Origin: Chitinophagales bacterium
GTDB lineage: Bacteria > Bacteroidota > Bacteroidia > Chitinophagales > CAIODY01
Length of the DNA stretch: 33,605 bases
Reading direction: 5' to 3'
Assembly (NCBI GenBank): GCA_947449695.1
Contig: CANFST010000035.1
Location: 1 to 33,605 of the forward strand
Part shown: piece by piece, positions 25,313 to 33,605 of the stretch
Layout of the letters: each line of letters begins with the position of its first letter
Numbering within the stretch: position 1 is the first letter of the stretch
The notes under the pieces: generated by a model
Database searches by the model: none
Seen by the model: only the letters and a program-made list of their open reading frames with translations
What the model was told of the DNA's origin: nothing
Made by a program: the position numbers and the translations under genes

Positions 25313-25336
25313 AGCAACCGAAAAATTTAATTTTAT

Positions 25337-28300
25337 TTGAATCACTCCCTGAGAATATACCTCACTCTTTTTCTCTTATTGTTTTTTAAAACATATGGAT
25401 GGTCTAATCAGTTTGAAGAGCCTGATATGAATTCATTAAAACATAGGGCTTGTAATTTTTCAAACACAGGATTTATCGAAAACAGAGGCCAATTGACAGA
25501 TGAAAATGGAAATGTTGCTAAATCGGTATTGGCATATTGCCGAAAAAATAATTTACAAATTTTTGTCACTGAAAATGGGTTTACATTCGTTTTTCATCAA
25601 TTAAAAAACGGGGCCGACTCCTTGATAAAGGTAGAGGAGATTTTTTTAGATGCCAATTTAAATAGAGGCAATATTGATTGGATAGAAACAAAAAATAGTG
25701 CTCATCTCAATTATTATAACCCAAATTACAAGAATGGAATTCTTGATTTATTTGAGTATAAAAAAATCCGAATTCGAAATATTTATAATGGAATTGATTT
25801 GATTTTAGAACTTTCTGATACCACTTTCAAATATAGTTTTAACATAGCAGCAAATATTGATGAAAAGCAAATCAGGATGGAATGGAAAGGGTCGGAGGTT
25901 GCTTTGAATAAGGTTTCTAATTGTTTGAAGGCCTCAACCAGATTTGGCGATTTAGTCGAAAAAAAATTAATCGGGTGGCAACAGAATGTTTTTTTGGCAG
26001 TTAATTTTTTATCGAACGAAAAAAATATTATTTCCTACAATATCCCTAATCGGAACCTATCTAAACCTGTAACCATTGATCCATTGGTAGTTTGGACAAC
26101 TATGTTTGGTGGTGTTAATACGGATTGCGCTACTGCAGTTGCAATTGATTCAACAAATAATTTTTATGTAACTGGTTATACAGCATCTTTCTTTTTCCCT
26201 TTACAAAACGCTGGAACTTACTTCAGCAGTCTATTGCAAGGTGGGGCAGATATTTTTATTAGTCATTTCGATGCAAATCTTCATTTGAAATGGTGTACAT
26301 TTTATGGTGGTAGTATGGATGATGCAGCTAATGGAATCAAAACTGATAGACAAGGAAATGTTTTCATAACAGGATTTACTAAATCGCAAAATTTTCCTAC
26401 TCAATTTCAACCTGGTACTTATTCACAAGTTAATTTAAATCAATCTTTAGTTGCAGGAAGTTCTGATGCTCTTTTGTTAAAATTTAATAATTCAGGAAGT
26501 AGAATTTTCTCTACTTTTTTAGGAGGTACTGCTAACGATATAGGTCATGATTTGGTTATTAATAGTAGCGGTAATGTGTATTTGATTGGGAGAACTTTGT
26601 CTAATAATTTCCCAACACAAAATTATAGTGGTGGTTTTTTTCAAAGCAGTTTGAATGGAAATCAAGATGCATTTGTAGCAGAATTTTCAAATAATGGTGC
26701 TTTGAATTGGTCAAGTTATTTTGGAGGAAATGGTTTAGAAGAGGGTAATTCAATTTCAATTGATAATGCAAATAATATTTTTATTGCAGGCGGAACTACT
26801 GATTCTACATTATTTCCATTGTTTAATAATGGAAGCTTTTTCCAAAATCATACTGATTCAATGGAAGCATTTGTTGCTAAATTTTCCAACAATAATATTT
26901 TGCAATGGAGTACATTTTATGGCGGAACTACTGATGATGTAGCGATGGCAACTGCAATTGATAACAATGGTAATATTTTTATTGCAGGCAATACTTTCTC
27001 GGGTAATTTCCCAACTTATGCTTCCGGTAATTTAGCTTTTCGCGATTCTGTTTTAAATAAATCAACCATTGGCTTTTTTAGTGATGTGTTTTTGCTGAAA
27101 TTTTCAAATAGTGGAAATAGGCTCTGGTCAACACTTTTAGGCGGAAGTGATAATGATGCCATACAATCATTGGTTCATTACATGGGTTATTTTGATGATT
27201 ATATAAACGATGCTTTAGTTACAGATAATTGCGGCAATGTAACTTTTTCATTCACTACAAGTTCTGGTAATTTAGATTTGAAACAAGAGGGCTGTAGTGG
27301 TTATTTTGATAATAATTTAAGTGGACAAACTGATGCTGCTATTGCCCGATTTTCAAATCGAAGTGAATTGAAATGGCTCACTTATTATGGAGGAGGTGCA
27401 GATGAAACTGGTATGGCAATGGTATTAGATGGGCAGAGCAATATTTTATCAGCAATGAATACGGATAATAGTTTTGGTTATTATTATCAATCTCAATTTC
27501 CAAATGCTTACATACAAGTTTCGTCTTATTTATCTTCTGTCAATCAGGATTTTATTTTAAATAAGTTTCAACCAGTTCAGTTTGATGCAAATATTACATA
27601 CTCTAAATGTTCATCGGGATGCACTGGCAGCGCACAAGCAATTGTAAATGCAAGTTGCCCGTTAAGTTCATTTCAATATATCTGGAGCAATGGTGTGTCA
27701 TCATCAGCTGTTACTAATTTATGCACTGGCAACTATTCAGTAATTATTACTGATACTGCTTTCAGTTGTGTTTCAGATACTTTGAAATTTAATTTGCATC
27801 ATGGATTTCAAGCCTATCCTCAATTTTCTAATCAGATTTGTTCTCATCTTTGCAATGGTACTGCCACTGTTCAACTGCCAGGCATTAGTAGTTTTACAAC
27901 CACGTGGTACACACCTGATTCTATTATTTATTTCACTAATCCTGTTTCAAATTTATGTGCAGGCAACGATACAGTGATTGTAAATGTACCTGGCTGCGGA
28001 AGCGATACATCAATTTTTAAAATTGGTATTTATCCACCTTTAGGAATTTATTTAAATGCATTATATCCAAATGATTTATCTCCATGTCCGTTTGCTTGCA
28101 ATGGCTTGGTACAAGTAGTTTTAATAGGAGGGCAGCAACCACCTTATTGCTCATGGAGTAATGGTATTACAGGCACTTCTGATTCTTTTTTGTGTGCAAC
28201 ACATTCTTATACAGTGACTGCTACTGATTCAGTTTGTTATACCAGTAGTTTGCAAGTACAAATGCCAAATCCTTATGTAGAGTCCTTTAAAGTTCAGGTT

Positions 28301-31300
28301 AACCAAAGCTCTGCTTGTTTGCCGGTTAATTCAGCAACAATAACACCTAAATATTTCGGTAAACCAACCAAATATTTATGGAGCAATGGCGATACTACAG
28401 CCACTGTCAATAATTTAGCACCAGGAAATTATACTTGCATCATCTCAGACTCTTGTGTAAGTGATACTGCTCATATTACTTTAGTGCATGTAACGCCAAG
28501 GCATTTAACCGTTCATATTTTACAATCTCAGTATTCGTGTAATTGCACCAATATTATTAAGTGTGCCTTTGATACAGCTGGTTATCAGCCCTACACATAT
28601 TATTGGTTTAATATTAGTAAACATGATACTACTATAACTCAATTGCCGATTTTAGATAGTTTGTGCAGAGGTGATAGTATTATATTGTTGATAAAAGATT
28701 TATGTGGTGATTCCGCTTTTGCAAGTTACGTAATTGATAGTGGAGGATTTCAGATTCATATCAATTATACAAATTCGTGTTTTAATTCTTGTACTTATAA
28801 AGCATCTGTAACCAATAGTCCAATTCCTCATTATACCGGCACACCTCCTTACACCTATATTTGGAGTAATGGTCTAACTGGAGTAGTTGATACTAATTTG
28901 TGTCCGAATACTATGTACTACGTAATTGGTTATGATAATTGTGGTAGAAGAGATTCTCAATCAGTAACAATTCACCCTGTTAATACGCCTCTTTCAGTAA
29001 GTATAAGTGGGACACCTGCTTGTTATGGTTTATGCAATGGTACTGGTATCGTTCATGTGAATAGTGGATTGCCTCCTTATCGATACAGATGGAGTACTGG
29101 TCAAACTACCAATTATATTAGTGGATTATGTGCTGGTCAAACTTATTGGTGTGTAATTAAAGATACTTGTGGTGATTCAATTAAGAAGAAAATTATTATT
29201 TCTTTACCTCCTCCACCTACCTTGGTTACAACTACCTCTCCTGCCTGTCCTTCCCTTTGTAATGCAACCATCGCAGCTTTACCATCAGGCTTAGGTCCTT
29301 TTACTTTTTTATGGAATACAGGAGCTACCACCTCTTCTATCACCAATGCATGTCAAGGCATAACTTATACTTGCAAAGTATATGACCAATGTAACGATTC
29401 TACATCTCAATCAGCAACCGCTTCAGTAGCTGGTGCAATGACTTTGGCATTCATTACATCGGGCAGTTGTTCACATTATTGTACTGGCTTTGTTAGTGCA
29501 AATATTAGTGGCGGACTTCCGCCTTATAATTTTCATTGGAGCAATGGAGCAACAGGCAATACTTTATTTAGTGCTTGTGCTAATAAAAAATATCGTTGTA
29601 CAGTTACTGATTTTTGTGGTGATACAATTACCGATTCGGTAATTGTTCCCGTGTTGCCGAATAATTTTCAATTAAATTTTCAAACTACCGCAAGTTGTCA
29701 TTCAACTTGTACCGGAAAGATAAAGGCCGTGGTTAGCGGCGGTTATCCACCTTATAATTACTTGTGGAATAATAATTTAACTACTGCCAATATAAATAAT
29801 GTTTGTGATTCGATTTATTACACTTGCAGAATTATTGATAATTGCGCCGATACTTTGTTTGATTCAGTTTTTGTGCCGGCTCGAGCAATATTTAAGGATA
29901 GCTTTCTGATTACAAATGCTCAATGTGGTTTTAATTGCAGTGCATCAGCTAAAACAATTGTATATGGTGGAGTAGTACCATATTTTTATCATTGGGATAA
30001 TGGTTCAACTGCTCAAACAAGAAGTAGCCTTTGCGCTGATTCAACTTATTTTTGTGTTATTACAGATGGTTGTGGAAGCGATACTGCTTGGCTTAGAATG
30101 CCTCATGTGACTGCTAGTCCTTTATTTGCAATGCCTATTTTAGGAAATCCAGTTTGCTCTAATACTTGTAATGGTTCTGCCAACATTGCTATTAATGGCG
30201 GTGTAGTACCATATTATTTTATTTGGAGTAATGGCAATAATACTACCTATGCTAATAATTTATGCGGTGGAACTACTTATGCTTGTAATGTAACCGATGC
30301 CTGTAATCAGCAATATAGCGTAAGCTTCGTGATGCCAGCTTATGGACAACTCAACGCTTCGGTGCAAGTATTATCAACCACTTGCGATAACAGCTGCCAT
30401 GATAAAGCAATCATTATCGCATCAGGGGGTAAGTTGCCCTATCAATATAAATGGAATACTGGCGATACAACTTTTTTAGATACAATTATTTGTCCTAGTA
30501 AAAATTATTGTAAAGTAACGGATGGATGTAATAGCATTGATTCAGTAAGTTTTATTATTCGCAAAGTAATTAAACTCCAAAATTTTATTGATTCAATCGT
30601 ACCCACTTGTCCGCTTTTATGCAATGGCAGTGCTGTAATAAATACTGTTGGTGGATTAATGCCTTATCGCTATTTGTGGCAATCGGGAGATACTTTTAAT
30701 TATATCAAAAATATATGCGGAGGCAATTATTTGTGTGTAATAAAGGATAATTGTCATCATGTAGATTCTTTGCAAGTAAATATTCCATTTACAAAATCTT
30801 TGCAATCAGATTCTATTAAAACAACGGCAACTTGTGTCGGCAATTGCTCAGGCAAAATTAATTTGCATATTTCAGGCGGTAGTAAACCATATCATTATGT
30901 TTGGAATACAGGCGATACAATTAGTCATCTTTCATCACTATGCCCTGGTATTTATACTATATTGATTACAAATCCAAGTTGTTCATCTGATTCATTATAT
31001 GATACAATTCAACTTGTTTCTTCTTTGCAAACTACCACTCAAATTATGGCGGCTCCAAAATGCTATAGTGCTTGCAATGCAGTAGCATTAACCACTCCAG
31101 TTGGAATTAATCCACCATATTCTTTTATTTGGAATACAAATACTACCCAAAATAATTCTCTCGATAGTCAGTTGTGTGCTGGTATTAATTTTGTGAAAAT
31201 TACTGACCAACATGGTTGCATTGTTTATGATACAATTTCTATTGTGCAACCAAAGCAGCTTTTAGCAGACACTATTTTTACACCAGCACATTGTTTCAAT

Positions 31301-31999
31301 TCTGATGGAGCTATTATTGCGCATGCAAAAGGTGGAACAAAGCCTTATCATTATGTTTGGAGTAACAATATTTTTATTGATACTATCAAAAATATTCCTT
31401 CAGGCAATTATAATTTAATCATAACTGATAGCAATGGCTGTGTATTAAATTCAAACTTTACTTTAAATTCAACATCAGCTCATATATATGTGTCGCATGA
31501 TACGATAGTGCATATTGGCAGCATTGTCAATCTATTTGCCTATGGTGCTCAAAAATATTTTTGGCATCCTAACAATTTTTTGAATTGTGATACTTGTGCC
31601 AATGTGATTTGGAATGGCAATGCTCCTCAGACCTATTGTGTTATAGGAACAGATAAATATGGTTGCATTGATTCAGCATGCTTAACAATTGACATTTATA
31701 ATGTTTGCGGTGATTTAGCTGATATTAAAATGGCAAATGCTTTTTCCCCGAATACCGATGGTAAAAATGATTTATATAAACCAATAGTCGAAATGCCTGA
31801 TTGTTATAGTGATATTTTATTTCGGATTTATAATCGTTGGGGTGAGCAATTATTTGAATCTACCGATTTCAACAGCGCTTGGGATGGCACTTTCAAAGGT
31901 AGGTTAATGCCCATTGAAACGTATGTATGGTACTTAAAAGTAAAAAATTATCTAGGTGAAGAAAAAATGATGAAAGGGGATGTTATTTTGATAAGATAA
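25337..31999 (+). CDS. Giant SBBP/SprB-repeat surface protein with type B T9SS sorting domain (2220 aa)
   Basis: The N-terminus is a signal peptide (MNHSLRIYLTLFLLLFFKTY, then GWS). Residues about 40-245 resemble DUF7948 (TGFIENRGQLTDENGNVAKS, DPLVVW at the end). Seven SBBP-type beta-propeller repeats follow (248-752), each with W-x-T-x-x-GG and an N-x-F/Y-x-x-G turn. Seventeen SprB-like repeats of about 76 residues fill 753-2049, with PYxYxWSNG cores and many conserved Cys. The C-terminal 90 residues are a canonical CHU_C domain (NAFSPNTDGKNDLY, then FRIYNRWGEQLFES, then AWDGTFKGRLMPIETYVWYL). It should be exported by T9SS; SprB itself is the mobile gliding adhesin of Flavobacterium, so an adhesin or motility role is plausible but not shown. 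The start is TTG at 25337; a TAA closes the frame 9 nt upstream and the next Met would lose the signal peptide. Confidence 0.88.
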   Translation: MNHSLRIYLTLFLLLFFKTYGWSNQFEEPDMNSLKHRACNFSNTGFIENRGQLTDENGNVAKSVLAYCRKNNLQIFVTENGFTFVFHQLKNGADSLIKVEEIFLDANLNRGNIDWIETKNSAHLNYYNPNYKNGILDLFEYKKIRIRNIYNGIDLILELSDTTFKYSFNIAANIDEKQIRMEWKGSEVALNKVSNCLKASTRFGDLVEKKLIGWQQNVFLAVNFLSNEKNIISYNIPNRNLSKPVTIDPLVVWTTMFGGVNTDCATAVAIDSTNNFYVTGYTASFFFPLQNAGTYFSSLLQGGADIFISHFDANLHLKWCTFYGGSMDDAANGIKTDRQGNVFITGFTKSQNFPTQFQPGTYSQVNLNQSLVAGSSDALLLKFNNSGSRIFSTFLGGTANDIGHDLVINSSGNVYLIGRTLSNNFPTQNYSGGFFQSSLNGNQDAFVAEFSNNGALNWSSYFGGNGLEEGNSISIDNANNIFIAGGTTDSTLFPLFNNGSFFQNHTDSMEAFVAKFSNNNILQWSTFYGGTTDDVAMATAIDNNGNIFIAGNTFSGNFPTYASGNLAFRDSVLNKSTIGFFSDVFLLKFSNSGNRLWSTLLGGSDNDAIQSLVHYMGYFDDYINDALVTDNCGNVTFSFTTSSGNLDLKQEGCSGYFDNNLSGQTDAAIARFSNRSELKWLTYYGGGADETGMAMVLDGQSNILSAMNTDNSFGYYYQSQFPNAYIQVSSYLSSVNQDFILNKFQPVQFDANITYSKCSSGCTGSAQAIVNASCPLSSFQYIWSNGVSSSAVTNLCTGNYSVIITDTAFSCVSDTLKFNLHHGFQAYPQFSNQICSHLCNGTATVQLPGISSFTTTWYTPDSIIYFTNPVSNLCAGNDTVIVNVPGCGSDTSIFKIGIYPPLGIYLNALYPNDLSPCPFACNGLVQVVLIGGQQPPYCSWSNGITGTSDSFLCATHSYTVTATDSVCYTSSLQVQMPNPYVESFKVQVNQSSACLPVNSATITPKYFGKPTKYLWSNGDTTATVNNLAPGNYTCIISDSCVSDTAHITLVHVTPRHLTVHILQSQYSCNCTNIIKCAFDTAGYQPYTYYWFNISKHDTTITQLPILDSLCRGDSIILLIKDLCGDSAFASYVIDSGGFQIHINYTNSCFNSCTYKASVTNSPIPHYTGTPPYTYIWSNGLTGVVDTNLCPNTMYYVIGYDNCGRRDSQSVTIHPVNTPLSVSISGTPACYGLCNGTGIVHVNSGLPPYRYRWSTGQTTNYISGLCAGQTYWCVIKDTCGDSIKKKIIISLPPPPTLVTTTSPACPSLCNATIAALPSGLGPFTFLWNTGATTSSITNACQGITYTCKVYDQCNDSTSQSATASVAGAMTLAFITSGSCSHYCTGFVSANISGGLPPYNFHWSNGATGNTLFSACANKKYRCTVTDFCGDTITDSVIVPVLPNNFQLNFQTTASCHSTCTGKIKAVVSGGYPPYNYLWNNNLTTANINNVCDSIYYTCRIIDNCADTLFDSVFVPARAIFKDSFLITNAQCGFNCSASAKTIVYGGVVPYFYHWDNGSTAQTRSSLCADSTYFCVITDGCGSDTAWLRMPHVTASPLFAMPILGNPVCSNTCNGSANIAINGGVVPYYFIWSNGNNTTYANNLCGGTTYACNVTDACNQQYSVSFVMPAYGQLNASVQVLSTTCDNSCHDKAIIIASGGKLPYQYKWNTGDTTFLDTIICPSKNYCKVTDGCNSIDSVSFIIRKVIKLQNFIDSIVPTCPLLCNGSAVINTVGGLMPYRYLWQSGDTFNYIKNICGGNYLCVIKDNCHHVDSLQVNIPFTKSLQSDSIKTTATCVGNCSGKINLHISGGSKPYHYVWNTGDTISHLSSLCPGIYTILITNPSCSSDSLYDTIQLVSSLQTTTQIMAAPKCYSACNAVALTTPVGINPPYSFIWNTNTTQNNSLDSQLCAGINFVKITDQHGCIVYDTISIVQPKQLLADTIFTPAHCFNSDGAIIAHAKGGTKPYHYVWSNNIFIDTIKNIPSGNYNLIITDSNGCVLNSNFTLNSTSAHIYVSHDTIVHIGSIVNLFAYGAQKYFWHPNNFLNCDTCANVIWNGNAPQTYCVIGTDKYGCIDSACLTIDIYNVCGDLADIKMANAFSPNTDGKNDLYKPIVEMPDCYSDILFRIYNRWGEQLFESTDFNSAWDGTFKGRLMPIETYVWYLKVKNYLGEEKMMKGDVILIR
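26080..27592 (+). repeat. Seven SBBP-type repeats within the SprB-repeat giant
   Basis: Each unit of about 65-70 residues carries a W/F-S/C-T-x-x-GG motif (TMFGGVNTD, TFYGGSMDD, TFLGGTAND, SYFGGNGLE, TFYGGTTDD, TLLGGSDND, TYYGGGADE), followed by a D-N-x-G-N-x-F-I-x-G strand. The sixth unit has an insertion (MGYFDDYIND). Such units are expected to fold as blades of a beta-propeller. Confidence 0.8.
27593..31483 (+). repeat. Seventeen tandem Cys-rich SprB-like repeats
   Basis: Seventeen units averaging 76 residues (about 229 nt) run without interruption. The typical pattern is C-x-x-x-C-N/T-G, GG-x-x-PY-x-Y-x-W-S-N-G, L-C-x-G, Y-x-C-x-V-x-D-x-C. Units 1-6 are more divergent and units 7-15 most regular. 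Unit 17 has lost most of the Cys and is closest to a standard SprB repeat. Confidence 0.85.
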
Positions 32000-32011
32000 T
32001 TTTTTTGTACC

Positions 32012-33463
32012 TTAAATCGCTACACATAAATTTTTCACTTCCATGAAAAATTCCAACGCATGCATGCCACCTTCACGGCCAACACCGCTTTGTTTCATGC
32101 CACCGAATGGAGTTCGTAAATCACGAACGAGCCAACAGTTCACCCAAATAATTCCGCTTTCCACTTTTGCTGCGATGCGATGTGCTTTTGAAATATTTTC
32201 TGTCCAGATGGTCGCTGCTAAACCATATTCAGTTGCGTTAGCTAATTGCAATGCTTCTTCTTCGGTTTCAAAAGGTTGAATGGTAACTACAGGTCCGAAA
32301 ATTTCTTCTTGATTAGTTTTACAATTTTGCGTCAATCCTTCAATAACAGTAGGTTCTATAAACCAACCTTCTGCACATTCCCCTTCACCTTTTATTGCTT
32401 CACCACCACATAAAACATTGCCACCTTCTTGTTTGGCTAATTCAATACAACTCAATATTTTTTCAAAATGTGGTTTAGAAACTATTGCACCTAATCGTGA
32501 ATCATCATTTTTCGGATTGCCAACTTTTAGTTTTTTTACTTCTTCTACAAATCTTGTTTTGAATTTTTCGTAGATAGATTTTTCAACCAAAATTCTGCTA
32601 CCACACAAACAAATCTGACCTTGATTTTCGAAGGAAGAACGTAAAGTGGTCTTCAGCATTTTTTCAAAATCGCAATCTGCAAAAATGATGTTTGGATTTT
32701 TTCCACCTAATTCCAGACTCATTTTTTTGAATTTAGGCGCCACCTCTGCCGCTATCACAGCGCCTGTTTTTGTGCCACCTGTGAAAGAAATAGCTTTCAC
32801 ATTTTTATGCTTCACAATGTTCATGCCTGCACTATGACCCAAGCCATGAACGATATTTAAAACGCCTTTTGGCAAACCAGCTTCAATGCAAATTTGTGAT
32901 AAAAGAAAAGCTGTCATGGGTGTAACCTCACTTGGTTTTGCCACCACACAATTGCCTGTGACTAAAGCTGGTGCTATCTTCCAGGTAAATAAGTACAATG
33001 GTAAATTCCATGGCGAAATACAACCTACCACACCCAAAGGCTGATGAACAGTGTAGTTGAAGTGTTTGCCATCCATCGGAAAACTTTCATCATGAAAATT
33101 TAAAATGGCGTTGGCATAAAATCTGAAATTATCAGAAGCTCTTGGAATATCAACTCGTGTGGCTAACCAAACGGGTTTGCCATTATCAGTACTTTCGGCT
33201 TCTGCCAAAGCTGTTTTGTTGGCATCAATCAGGTTAGCGATTTTGTGTAAAATATTGCTACGTTCTACTCTGCTCAAATTGCTCCAAGCTGGAAAAGCCG
33301 CCTCTGCAGCCTGCACAGCAGCATTCACATCGGCTTCATCCGAATCTGGAATTTGCGAATACACTTTACCTATAGCAGGATTATAATTATCTAACCACTT
33401 ATTATTTTGTGGTTTTACTAATTCGCCGTTGATGTAGTTGAGTATGGTAGAAGAAAGATTCAT
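32012..33463 (-). CDS. Aldehyde dehydrogenase, ALDH8/2-aminomuconate semialdehyde dehydrogenase type
   Basis: This is a full-length 483-residue NAD-dependent aldehyde dehydrogenase. Catalytic residues are N153 (PWNLP), E251 (SLELGGKNP) and the nucleophile C285 (QGQICLCG). The segment VNCWLVRDLRTPFGG at 441-455, with R447 and R450, is typical of ALDH8 and of 2-amino/2-hydroxymuconate semialdehyde dehydrogenases, where an Arg in this region binds the substrate carboxylate. The likely reaction is oxidation of 2-aminomuconate 6-semialdehyde in the kynurenine (tryptophan) degradation pathway, or of a related muconate semialdehyde. No other pathway gene lies inside the window to confirm this. It converges with the SprB-repeat giant across a gap of only 12 nt. 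The ATG is at 33461-33463. An imperfect TTTG/TATTTTTA promoter lies upstream. Confidence 0.88.
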   Translation of the reverse strand: MNLSSTILNYINGELVKPQNNKWLDNYNPAIGKVYSQIPDSDEADVNAAVQAAEAAFPAWSNLSRVERSNILHKIANLIDANKTALAEAESTDNGKPVWLATRVDIPRASDNFRFYANAILNFHDESFPMDGKHFNYTVHQPLGVVGCISPWNLPLYLFTWKIAPALVTGNCVVAKPSEVTPMTAFLLSQICIEAGLPKGVLNIVHGLGHSAGMNIVKHKNVKAISFTGGTKTGAVIAAEVAPKFKKMSLELGGKNPNIIFADCDFEKMLKTTLRSSFENQGQICLCGSRILVEKSIYEKFKTRFVEEVKKLKVGNPKNDDSRLGAIVSKPHFEKILSCIELAKQEGGNVLCGGEAIKGEGECAEGWFIEPTVIEGLTQNCKTNQEEIFGPVVTIQPFETEEEALQLANATEYGLAATIWTENISKAHRIAAKVESGIIWVNCWLVRDLRTPFGGMKQSGVGREGGMHALEFFMEVKNLCVAI

Positions 33464-33584
33464 TTTTGAAAATTGAGCCGTAAAAATACCTCTTTCTATC
33501 CATAATTATCAAAAGTGAAATTGAAGAAGTATTTTAGCGGCGAAATAATTTTTCAAACATTCATTTAATCAATCAATTTATAAA
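33464..33584. promoter_or_regulatory. Divergent promoter region between the aldehyde dehydrogenase and the right-edge gene
   Basis: On the minus strand a TTTG is followed, after 21 nt, by TATTTTTA about 20 nt before the dehydrogenase ATG, an imperfect -33/-7 pair. On the plus strand TATTTTAG near 33531 is a weaker -7-like box for the right-edge ATG. Both are one mismatch from consensus. Confidence 0.3.
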
Positions 33585-33605
33585 ATGAGTTCAATTAAAT
33601 CTATC
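33585..33605 (+). CDS. Possible start of a divergent gene, cut by the right edge
   Basis: An ATG at 33585 opens a frame (MSSIKSI) that runs off the window. It is preceded by an AT-rich leader of the kind seen before other genes here. Seven codons are too few to identify the product. Its divergent position beside the dehydrogenase makes a functional link possible. Confidence 0.35.

Noticed and set aside
27593-31483. CRISPR or DNA-level satellite reading of the regular repetition
   Set aside because: The period is a protein-domain period of about 229 nt in one long open frame, with divergence at third positions; there are no short identical direct repeats with spacers.
31999-32012. Bidirectional terminator between the SprB giant and the dehydrogenase
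   Set aside because: The gap is 12 nt with a T-run but no inverted repeat that I can see, so termination there cannot be supported.

Overview
The window looks like a chromosome segment from an uncultured or little-studied member of the Bacteroidota, probably of the Chitinophagales/Sphingobacteriales type. The base composition is AT-rich and Shine-Dalgarno sequences are absent. At several gene starts I can see the Bacteroidota -7 promoter element TAnnTTTG. The gene content also fits: ssb next to gldE, secreted giants with the gliding-type (type B) C-terminal sorting domain of the type IX secretion system (T9SS), SprB-like repeats, a TANFOR-like protein and a split transketolase. No mobile element, CRISPR array, tRNA or rRNA was seen.

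Layout. Positions 1-13905 form a minus-strand run, read from right to left: the C-terminal half of a split transketolase, an ECF sigma factor, a single-pass membrane protein with five VPENYFE-type repeats (probable anti-sigma partner), a Spy/LTXXQ-like periplasmic helical protein, a 2258-residue TANFOR-like giant, a 663-residue fibronectin-III-like protein, ssb, and gldE. Gaps are mostly 11-75 nt. A clear intrinsic terminator separates ssb from gldE. A frame that resembles Bacteroidota fibre/adhesin proteins runs off the left edge. Positions 14290-20766 (+) hold a 2158-residue Cys-rich PKD-domain giant with a type B sorting domain, followed by a hairpin terminator.

Positions 20851-24996 (-) hold housekeeping genes: a compact DUF3820 / EamA transporter / RsmF-like rRNA methyltransferase operon, and a transaldolase-prs pair. 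A bacterial SRP RNA (25138-25230, -) lies beyond them, with a well-placed -7 promoter box. Positions 25337-31999 (+) hold a 2220-residue giant with a DUF7948-like N-terminus, seven SBBP-type repeats, 17 Cys-rich SprB-like repeats and a canonical type B sorting domain. It converges with a minus-strand ALDH8-type (2-aminomuconate semialdehyde) dehydrogenase at 32012-33463. A possible divergent gene begins at the right edge.

Together the three giants occupy about 19.9 kb of 33.6 kb, so the window is dominated by cell-surface and secreted architecture. The best candidate for an undescribed system is the minus-strand module of ECF sigma, VPENYFE-repeat membrane protein, periplasmic helical sensor, TANFOR giant and FN3 protein. 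It looks like an envelope-stress or assembly-control circuit cotranscribed with a large exported structure that lacks any recognisable T9SS sorting domain. Transketolase, transaldolase and PRPP synthetase also give the window a pentose-phosphate theme, but they lie in separate transcription units.
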